This document shows positions 1 through 8,960 of a stretch of DNA of 64,000 nucleotides, one piece after another. Position 1 is the first letter of the stretch. Each line of letters starts with the position of its first letter. Below the pieces are notes generated by a model, which was not told where the DNA came from, made no database searches, and saw only the letters and a list, made by a program, of their open reading frames with translations. The stretch lies in assembly GCA_035771175.1 (NCBI GenBank), contig CM069610.1, positions 18,818,001-18,882,000 on the forward strand, given 5' to 3'. The DNA is from Paratinospora sagittata (lineage: Eukaryota > Streptophyta > Magnoliopsida > Ranunculales > Menispermaceae). Position numbers and translations under genes: made by a program.

Positions 1-471
1 GAGTGTTCAACAAGTGGTATCATGTTTTTTGAGCTAGCCCATGTATGTTATTGAGCTAAAATTTTCCAATACTTATTATGTTTACATTTCTCTATGTGCT
101 TGAATTTATCCTCTTGAATTTCATGTGTGTGTCATATAATGTGGCGTCCTCTATGTATTCATGTGTGCTTAATCTTGATTGTATATCATGAATCCTGTTG
201 AGTATTAAATGCATAGATTAAGGGGGAGCTTTCGTGTTTTGATGTCTTAGTCAAAGGACTTTCTCCATGGGAATCTGGATGATTCTTTTATCCTTGTTTA
301 TGATATCAAAAGGGGGAGATATATTGGAATCTTGATAAACAATCTTGAATTGTTTCGAAATATGTCATGGTATGTGTGCTTTTCATATCCTATTATGATC
401 ATACTATGAATATTATTTGATTGTTTGTTTATCAAGTTTATGTTGTTTGTCATCATCAAAAAGGGGGAGAT
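1..471 (+). mobile_element. 3' internal tail of a SIRE-like copia element
   Basis: Non-coding end of the internal region of a plus-strand element that begins upstream of the window. Three purine tracts containing AGGGGGAG occur at about 221, 311 and 461; the last touches the LTR that starts at 472. Repeated polypurine tracts after the last ORF are also seen in R3 (48999-49247) and M1 (11740-11820), which supports the same lineage. No ORF is recognisable. Confidence 0.8.
458..471 (+). other. Polypurine tract before LTR C1
   Basis: The tract AAAAAGGGGGAGAT lies directly before the LTR start TGTTTATC at 472. It is the expected primer for plus-strand DNA synthesis and shows that C1 is a 3' LTR rather than a solo LTR. 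Confidence 0.85.
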
Positions 472-983
472 TGTTTATCTACGTGGTTTTCTACTAAGAA
501 TTGTCCGAAGTGTTTTGATGCTAACAAACAATATAACTATGGTGCTAATGGTTGAATTGAGCATGTTTCAGCACCAAGAATAAGTCAAAATGCCAATATA
601 AGATACAAGTGATCTCAAATCAACTCAAGTGGATAAAAAAAAGTCAAAGTCAAAGCTTGGACGAGTTGACTCGATGTTAAAGGATGAGAACTTACAAGTA
701 TAATTAGAATTAGGTTGTAATCTTTCTTGTCTTTATATTGCTCATTTATTTCTAAGTATTTGCATGCATGCATCATATTTTAAAATCATTAGTTTTTGCA
801 AAGTCAAATTGGTTTTCATATTGGTCAAAATTTTGACTTTCATAAAAAATGAGTTTAACACTTGCATGAACTTCAATTTGATTAGGATTTGATGCTTTCA
901 AGTTTTTTTAAACTTGTTTAATCGAGAAAATATGTTGTGGACTTAGAAAAATATGAAAATACATGTTTTATGTTTTTGTGTAA

Positions 984-1257
984 GCAGAAACACATTTCTT
1001 ACTTAAGAAACTCGTTTTCTGCAGTTGAGAGAGAATTTTCTCAACGGGACATACAAAAACGAGTTTCCTATTTTAGAAACATGTTTCATGTATTTCCATA
1101 ATGAGATTTTTCTCTTAGACTTGCAGAGACGCGTTTCCTTTGATGAAACATGTTTCCTGCTTTTTTGGACATTTCTGGAAAAAGGCACAGAAACGCGTTT
1201 CCTCTTGAATTCCAAAGAGCTATTTTTCGTGTTTTTCAAATAGAAACGTGGTTCTTA
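984..1257 (+). promoter_or_regulatory. U3 array of GAAACGYGTTTC-type palindromes in C1
   Basis: About eight copies of an imperfect palindrome related to AGAAACGCGTTTCCT occur here, at about 985, 1006, 1056, 1075, 1127, 1144, 1189 and 1242. The centre varies (ACGCGT, ACATGT, ACGTGG, CTCGTT) while the GAAA/TTTC arms are kept. The array ends about 20 bp before the TATA box. CGCG cores are known targets of plant CAMTA factors; binding here is inference. Confidence 0.7.
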
Positions 1258-1275
1258 CTTTTTTGAAGTATTTTT

Positions 1276-1310
1276 CTATAAATATGTGTCTTAGCTCATT
1301 GTGAGCAACT
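1276..1310 (+). promoter_or_regulatory. TATA box and start-region block of LTR C1
   Basis: CTATAAATA begins at 1276 and is followed after about 10 bp by TTAGCTCATTGTGAGCAA, which contains an inverted repeat (GCTCA/TGAGC). The same order, TATA then TTGCTCATTT, occurs in A2 (16669-16692) and A3 (54336-54360), so this is probably the LTR core promoter and the start of R. Confidence 0.65.
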
Positions 1311-2329
1311 TTTGCAAAATCTTTTGAAACTTGTGCTTTTACTTTGTTCTCCTCATTTTCTTACTTCGTGAAATCTCCTGAGCTTTTAATCTTTCTTTTT
1401 TTTAGAGAAATCATACTTAGAGATTTCTGATTTTTGAGAAACATATCCTTGATTTGAAGCATTTTTCTTCTCTCTTTGTTTTGGGTTTTCTTTTCAAGCT
1501 TCAATTAGAAATTTTCTTTTGAGAGAAACCTTTTAGATTCTTAGGGAAATGAGCTTGATTTCTAAATCTAGAATTCCCTAAGTTTAAGTGTTTTTGTGAG
1601 AAAATGGGAGAATGAACTTTGAACTCAATCTTCCACATCTTCTCATTTTCAAAAACACGTAGAGAGAGCATTTGAATGAAAAATCATCTTGATGATTTTG
1701 GAGCTTCAACTTTTGCATTAATCATGCACATTTTTCAACATCATTCAAGTGGGCAATATGAGATCAAGAAAGGTATATGGTTGTGAGTTTTTCTCAATCC
1801 ATGAGTTTCATTTTCTTTTATATCTTATATCCATTGGCTTGTAATATTTGAGCATCATTGAAATTGTTCCAAGGATTTGGAACAAATATTTATAGTTTAG
1901 TTTCTAGTTGAAACAAGTCAAGTTAAGTGATTTTTAATCACTTTTAATTCCAAGGTTGGAATCACAAAGATAGTGTCACCCTTTCTCCTAAAAAGGGTCA
2001 AGTGGTTCATCCTTAGCCCGATAAAAAGATATTAGGTTCTTCTCTATCTCGCAAAAGAAAGTAGACGGTTCATCTTTAGCCCGTAAAAGGATAGGTTTGT
2101 CTTGAACCTATAAAAAAATATTTGTAACGATTTGATTCACACCTGGTTAGTGAATCTGAGATAGTGGAATGGACGTAGGAAATTAGATTTTCGAACCACG
2201 TTGCATTTAAATTTCTATATTTATCTCTTGCACAAGATATATTTGGACAAATGCCTTAACCAATTTAAGGATAACATAAGAAAAATTAAAATTGTCTGAA
2301 TTGGCTAAGACACCCAATTCATCCCCTCC

Positions 2330-4107
2330 TGTTGGCCTAGATACACGTCCAAGAAGGAGGGTGAATTAGACGGTTGCAAGTTTTTCTACCTTTCAAAATA
2401 AAGTATAAACATTTAAAGAACAAGTAAAGGCAAAGGCAAGAGAAGGAACACAACAATTTAACGTGGTTTGGCAAAATCCGCCTACATCCACGACTTGGTC
2501 GCCCTTGACCAAGATTTTTCAAACCCAACCACTAATGGATTCTACTTCATGGGTGAGGATCAAAACTGGTTACAAACCACTCACTTTACAGGCGTGAGAG
2601 CAACCTCAGTCAAGCCTAAGGACACCGCTCACAGCTCACCAGTAATACGCAGATCACCAATACAAGAACCATTAATGAATGAAATAGGAAATACAAAACT
2701 TGAACAAACAAACTGAAGATGTTCATCTTACCAAGAACTCTTCTACTTACACCCAAAAGCCTATGATCATCCTCTTGTACACCCAACAAAAGATAAGAGA
2801 TTAAAGAATAGTGTTGAAGAGGTTACCACGATGCAAGAGTTTTCTTTTGGTGAAAAGACGTTGAGATTTGTTGAAGTAAAATCAGAGAGATGTAGCTCAA
2901 AATCAAATCTCTTTGAAGTTAAAGCACTTGAAAATACTTTTAAGAATTCTTGTTTAAATGTAAGACTAACTTTCTAAAACGTTTGGAGTTTATAAGTTTT
3001 AAAATGAGCAAACCCTTGTTTAAATAGAAAAACATCTCTTCAATTCGAAAACTAGGGTTTTGGTAAACCAATAAGATTTGAGTATACAAATTTTCGTTTT
3101 AGCTTTTCTAGAACATTTTTCCTTAATTAGATTTGCTAATGAATGTTGGAAATCATGGAAAAATGCACTTACACGAAAAAGGAGAAAAAATAGTACACTC
3201 AACATTCAAAAACTCAGATTTGTCAGTTTTCGCTGACAAGGTTGGTATAATGCCATATAGAATCCTATAGCGCATTGTAACACTTACAGCACAGTTGAGC
3301 AATTTGAATTATTCTTTCTCTATAGCGGGTTATAGTTCTGTAACAACGCCTTGTGTCAAAAACCCGAGAGTTGGGTTTCTCAGTCACAGCTGTATAGCTT
3401 GTTGTAGCGGCCTATAGAAGGTTATAGCTTAAGTTACTGAAAAATATGATTTTATCATATACAACTAATAGCGGGCTATTCAAGAAAATAGTGCTCTATA
3501 ACTTAAGTGATGAAATTTGGGAATTTATGAAATGAACCTACAACGCCCTGTAGAAGTGTATAGCTGGCTATAACATAGAATGTAGAAATTATGAAATTCT
3601 CAGACATGGGGACAGCGGGCTATAGGACCCTATAGCACGTTGTAGGCCTTCTAAAAAATTATGAATTATTCAAATTAAAACACAAAGGCACTACAACCAT
3701 GTCCAAATGATTTCAAATGAAATGCTTAAGAAATCAAATCATTCTAAAGACTTTGAAACCATTCTAAAGCATTTGAAAAACATTTTATGCAAGCAAATCA
3801 TCTTAGAAAAATATTATGACTACTCTAAAGAAATGAAATATTCTTTTGTTGGAGTAATCAAGAGTAGATCTTACATTCTAAGACCGACTCTAAAATGACT
3901 TCTACAAGATCTTCAGTTGATGACTATGAGGTTGATCTTGAGCTTTTACGACATCAACTTTTAGCTTTGAGTCATCTTTTATTATCTCTTCTTCTTGGTT
4001 GATTCTTTGTAATCATATCTGAAAAATTATAGCTTGGAGACACAAACTAAGGTTAAGTAAACATGTTGTTTGTAATTATCAAAATTCACCATCGAATTCC
4101 AACCACA
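2330..4107 (-). mobile_element. 3' LTR of M1 (B family)
   Basis: Inverted LTR of about 1.78 kb, with left end TGTTGGCC and right end near AACCACA. It aligns along its whole length with 28688-30449. Reading on the minus strand it has a TTTTGATGATTACAAAC-like start region, a U3 array with TATAGCGCG cores, a TATA-like box (3018-3027, plus-strand view GTTTAAATAG) and a U5 block (2461-2500). The right edge abuts a truncated A-family LTR instead of a polypurine tract, so the sequence next to the LTR start has been rearranged. Confidence 0.82.
3236..3640 (-). promoter_or_regulatory. U3 array of TATAGCGCG-type palindromes in the M1 3' LTR
   Basis: About ten imperfect palindromes of the type CTATAGCGCGTTGTAG lie here, for example CTATAGCGCATTGTA (3267), CTATAGCGGGTTATAG (3320) and CCTATAGCACGTTGTAGG (about 3630). 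They sit upstream, in minus-strand sense, of the LTR TATA-like box. The same motif fills 29603-29980 in the other LTR and 19515-19752 inside M1. Confidence 0.7.
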
Positions 4108-4208
4108 AGGGATATTGTTCCAAATATATATGATATAAAATCGAGAATCGATTATGCGCATGTAATAAGATATTGATTCTAACAATAATAAGTTTAAAGC
4201 ACAAGAAT

Positions 4209-4209
<1 letters not shown>

Positions 4210-4251
<42 letters not shown>
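4210..4251. repeat. (AT)n microsatellite
   Basis: About 42 bp of uninterrupted AT dinucleotides inside LTR A1. A2 and A3 have no such run at the matching place, so this is a copy-specific expansion. Confidence 0.95.
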
Positions 4252-4255
<4 letters not shown>

Positions 4256-4876
4256 ATGATCAAAACTTGATGATTCTAAAAGTATAAATGATTAAGATCG
4301 AGAATCAAGCAAACCAAGTATTGATCTATGAAGTCGATTCAATATAATATAACTTTAACACATGAATCGATACCACAAGATGTTTATGAAACGACTGAAC
4401 AAGATATAATGATATGAAGATCAAAATAGGGTTTCACACACAATACTCAAACGAAATCAGTTTTCAAGATGTTAACATAAGCACAAAACTGATTTGCTCA
4501 AACAAAATCACAAGAATCAAGTTAGAGAAATTTTACCCCACTTTGGGTAAGGTTGAAGCCTAATGATTCTTCAAGTGTGATGTTGGATGAGAGAAACTAC
4601 GTTCAATAATGATCAAGACACAACAAGACATGTAGATAACACTCAAAAATGTCTTGAACACTTGCTCACTAGAAACATACAAGTTTCACAAAGTTTTAAA
4701 AGATTTGGAGAACTTTTCGGAAGTATGGATCAATAAATCAAATGTAGGTGAACTTTTGCTTTGAAAGAGGTTTAAAATTACTCAAGAACTTGTTTTGGAC
4801 TTGTAGAAATACTAAGATGAAAATCGTACAAGTTCTCTAAGTTTTGCAAAAGTTGCTCTTCAAATGAGCAAGTGTG

Positions 4877-5170
4877 GTATTTATAGAAAAACACCACACG
4901 GAGGCATAGGAACGCATTCCTTAAAGCAGGAGCGCGCTTCTTTTTTGAAATCTGAAAAATCTCATATTTCCCTCCAATTAAGGAATGCGTTCCTCAATAT
5001 GTCTATTGGGCATAAGAATAGGTTCTTTTATTAAGAACCACTGACTCTATAAACTTTCCTATTTTTCCCTTGGCAACAGGAGTGCGTTCCTTAAACTTTG
5101 ATAAAAAAATACTGAGTCTCGAAAAAATGCTCAAGAGCGCGTTCCTTAAGAGAGAAATGCGTTCCTTCAC
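4877..5170 (-). promoter_or_regulatory. A1 core promoter and U3 array of GGAACGCGYTCCTT palindromes
   Basis: On the minus strand, palindromes such as AGGAACGCACTCC and AAGGAACGCGCTCTTG run from about 5170 to 4900 and end before TATAAATACC (4877-4886) and TTGCTCATTTG (4861-4871). This matches A2 (16290-16692) and A3 (53980-54360). Confidence 0.65.
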
Positions 5171-8100
5171 TATGAAGTGAAAAAAACCTAATTTTTTTTT
5201 ATCATTATGAGTTTAGGGCATTGTCAAATACATAGAATAAGTTTAAAAACAAGTTCTGACAAGATTAAAGTACAATTAACAAAGTTAAATATGTGTAATC
5301 TAATCGGTTAAGTACATGATCAAAGCAATAAGAACAGTACACATAAAACGATGAAACCATGCAAAGTTGATAAAATGAATGCATGTTAATCACTGATAAG
5401 AATGTGCATGATAAACAATTTTAACTAAGTGTGATTGCATAATTATCATACTAATGTGTGTATATGAATGATTAATAATATAATAGTGTCTATGCATGAG
5501 TATGATAAACTATATGTATGATTTTCGAAAAGATACAAATTGTAACGCCCGTAGCTTAGGATGACGTCACTTTGACCCGTAATGTAATGGTAGAGTACCT
5601 GTATACGTATACGTAAACATATATGTATGTGTATATGTATTTTGATGCTCAACGCACGTAGGTTCGAGTGTCTTTGCATGATTTTAGGTCTTAGAGAGTG
5701 CGCATGAAGTTTCGGAACTATCGGAGACCTGCTCAACGTCGAAACATGTCGAAAACGGTATTTTGGATCCAGTGGAGCTCGCTCCATGGAGGAAGAAATT
5801 TCTGTCACCGATTACATCAATGGCTTGATCTCCTAGATCCGTGGTCAGATTGAGCTGAAATTTTTTCAGCTCATTTTTTTCTGATATATCTTCATTATGA
5901 ACGGTGTAGATTTTGATCGAAGTTGTCTCCTGTGAGTTATATGACCCCAAACATTGTTTCACGTATTTACGAATTTTCTTGCAAACGGGTGGATCTCGCA
6001 ATCACACCATTGGATTGAGCTGAAATTTTACCAGAATGTTGGTAACTGACTGATAAAACTTTTGAATAGTTAAGATGTTAATTTGGTGACTAGTTTGCAA
6101 GAAATTGATTATCTAAGTGCGAGTATTTCAACAGGAAAATTGATTTTTGACAGTTTTTTGTAACTTTTAGTTGTGGGGCCAAGCTTGCCTATTTAAGCTA
6201 TTAACACGGTTTTTTCAACTCATTTGCACATTTTGCACTTGAGAAAGAGGAGAGATGTGTTGGAGGAGAGAAAGGAGAGGAAAAATTAAGGTTTGGTGGT
6301 TTCTTACTCAAGAACACCTAAGGTTTACATTTTTCCTTCATTTCTTCCTTGAATCTCTCTATTAGTTGCATGATAGCTTCATTTTGAGCATGAGGGTTTC
6401 ATTTTGATGCATGCATTGTGATGAACCTCAGATGGGTGGTGTTCCAACCCTAGGTTCTAGTTGCATGTACCCCTTTTAGCTTGTTTATACCATTAATGGC
6501 CTTCCTAGACCTCAACCAACATCTAGTAAGTGTTTTTCAACCATTGAATCCCAAATTTTTGAGGGGTGGTGGAAAACCAAAGTTGGAGTTGAGTCTTGAA
6601 TGTCACATATATGTGAATAGAGAGTGTTAGGAGTACACTAATGGTGAAACCCCCAATTTCTGGCAAGAAATTGGAGGGGTTTAGTTCAAATGACCTATAC
6701 TTAGTTCATGACCTTAGACTTTTCCAAAATCTTTTCATGTCAACTATGTTGACCTAACACATATATGCCATTGTGGATGATTCCATGTTGCAAGATCAAT
6801 AAAATTCATGGCTGATCATGGTGGCCTAGTGTAAATTGGCAATATGGCCTAAGTAGAGAAATTTCCAGATTTTGGGGGCTTTTGATACTCTTGATATAAA
6901 ATCTAAAAATTTATGCAATGTAAGTCTAATAAAGCATGATTAGGGTTGATTGATGGTGAAATTCAGTGGTTTCACTTGCTGAAAACCCTAAGTGTTGTGT
7001 AAAATCGGCCTAGGGCTTAATTTTGAGAAATTTTGTCCAAATTGGGGTTTTTGACCTAAACCAAGTCAATTGATTAAATTGACTTGGGAATTGGCTAATT
7101 GGACCCAAATAGAATGAAATTAAGGGTTTAGAATGGTTGAACTTGGATTAGAATTTATTGACCTAGTTCAATTTGACCCTATGCCTATTGTATAGATTTT
7201 TTCCAAATTGGGGCATAAGCTAAGTATTGGCTTGACTTGAGTTTAAACATGGTGGATTAGCATGAACTGATTTTTAGTTATGTGAACCATATATAATGCA
7301 GGATTTTGATTGACCCGATTAGGCCTATTAATAGTCGTGGTGTATAGGAGTGCTTTGGTAGCATCCTAGTGCTTGATTGGTTGGAAATTGGATTGGCTAA
7401 GTCTAGCCAATCAAATTGTGAGTGTTTCTTTTTCTTGTGATTTATATATGTGGCATTGTAGTATAAAATATTTTAAATGCTTATATAATGTAGTATGCAT
7501 GATTTATTGAATTCATGAATTGTATTTGAGCATAGTCAGTTGGGAAAGCAGTTGAGTTATGTGTATTCCCTAAGCTTGGAATTTTTTATGGAATCCCATT
7601 AGGTTGACAGGAAATCCTCAATTGTGGACCTTGCAAAGGTTTTCTATGGGTTGTGTATGTTAGGATTCGCCTAGGCATGGTGCTTGCCTTGGTGGGCGAA
7701 TCCTATGGCTCATGCAACCCTAGGAATCCTAATAGATACGGGTAAGAAATCGATCGGGCATGGGTTTCGCGCACACATGGCCCTTGTACTAATTCTAACT
7801 TAGGAGATGTTTAGGTTGCATTTGCATGTTTATAAATGGTATGCATTGTCTTGTTTATGACATGATACATTAAATTGGCATGTATGTAATCTTGCTTACT
7901 CTCATGATTATTTAAATGGTTTTAATGATCTTTCAATGTTTTAATTAAATGCATATATATGTTGCCACTTATATAGCACATTCACTGAGCTTGTTGTAGC
8001 TCACCCTCACTCTTATCCTTTTAGGTTCGGATAGGAAAGGGAAAGGAAAAGCTTAGCTACGGAGTGTTTTCCCGTACACTTTTTGATGTAGGTATTTAGT

Positions 8101-8678
8101 ACTTTTGTATTTTGTTAAATATGTACTAAATAACACCTATAATATGTATTTAATACTTAGATGGGTTTGTAATTCATGGTTAAGTATTATTTTGTACTTT
8201 TGATCATTATGGACTTAAAAAAAAAATTATGGCCACATTTTGGGAATGTAATTGTGACGCCCCGAAAATTATTTCATCTAGCCCATAACCCAATTGCATT
8301 TTGCCCAAACTCTATGTGTTGCCTTGATATGTTTGGTGTTTGTTTGATGGTTGTTTAATGTTTGTATAGTTGATGCTTGATAATGTATATAAATATGTGT
8401 ATCATAAATTGTATATGGGTCATGTTAAATTAAAGTATAATACATATGTTATTATTTATGCATGGGCCCATTAAACCATGAATTGATATGAGTTAGGATT
8501 GATTGAATAAAAGGATAAATGAGAATGAAAATTTGGTGTATTAAATGGATTGAACATTTAAAATACGTGGAAGCATGAGATTGGTTAAAATACATGTGGT
8601 TGGTATGGGTAGTATGAGACCAACACATGTGAAGGTTGGTGCATGAAAGTGGACAAGTGTCCCATGCCCACTTCTCTA

Positions 8679-8878
8679 ATCCAAGAATGTGCTAGAAAGT
8701 GAGGTGAGTGGAGGAGAGAATCCAAGAATGTGCTAGAAAATGAAGTGAGTGGAGGAGAGAATCCAAGAATGTGCTAGAAAATGAGGTGAGTGGAGGAGAG
8801 AATCCAAGAATGTGCTAGAAAGTGAGGTGAGTGGAGGAGGGAATCAAGGAAGTGCTAGAAAGAGAGGTGAGTGGAGAG
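8679..8878 (+). repeat. Minisatellite, 41-bp unit, nearly five copies
   Basis: A unit beginning ATCCAAGAATGTGCTAGAAA and ending with GGAGGAGAGA is repeated head to tail nearly five times; the last unit is degenerate. N5 has no such array at the matching place but has expanded a neighbouring 60-bp unit instead. Confidence 0.9.
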
Positions 8879-8960
8879 AAAGGAAAAAAAATAAAAGAAA
8901 AGAAGAGAAAGGAAAGAAGAGAAAGGAAAGAAGAAGAGAAAGAAGGAGGGAGTTGCAGGA
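8870..8960 (+). repeat. GA-rich low-complexity tract
   Basis: Almost pure A/G sequence built from GAAAGGAAAGAAGA-like units in N2. N5 holds a shorter T/C complement at about 43630-43690. The lysine- and arginine-rich ORF that crosses it is a by-product of base composition. Confidence 0.85.

Larger units (their letters stand above)
472..2329 (+). mobile_element. LTR copy C1 (3' LTR of a SIRE-like element, interrupted near its end)
   Basis: Starts TGTTTATC after a polypurine tract and aligns with inverted copies C2 (31147-51240) and C3 (55728-57622). A U3 motif array (984-1257), a TATA box (1276) and a U5 block with CGAACCACG (2192-2200) are in the order expected for an LTR. The family end, seen in C3 as CTTGGGTGACCAACA, is cut here after CATCCCCTCC. 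The missing end, CTTGGGTGACTATCA, is found at 30457-30471, so a 28-kb element (M1) was inserted into the last bases of this LTR. Confidence 0.85.

Noticed and set aside
984..1257. CRISPR-like look of the regularly repeated palindromes
   Set aside because: Units are imperfect, spacing is irregular, spacers are not unique inserts, and the context is a plant LTR.
4210..4251. The AT run as a replication origin or scaffold-attachment site
   Set aside because: A simple dinucleotide expansion specific to one LTR copy; nothing supports an origin.
5446..6001. Two overlapping minus-strand ORFs of 120 and 105 codons
   Set aside because: They cross the N1 boundary at 5541 and lie in LTR sequence, with no recognisable domain; treated as chance frames.
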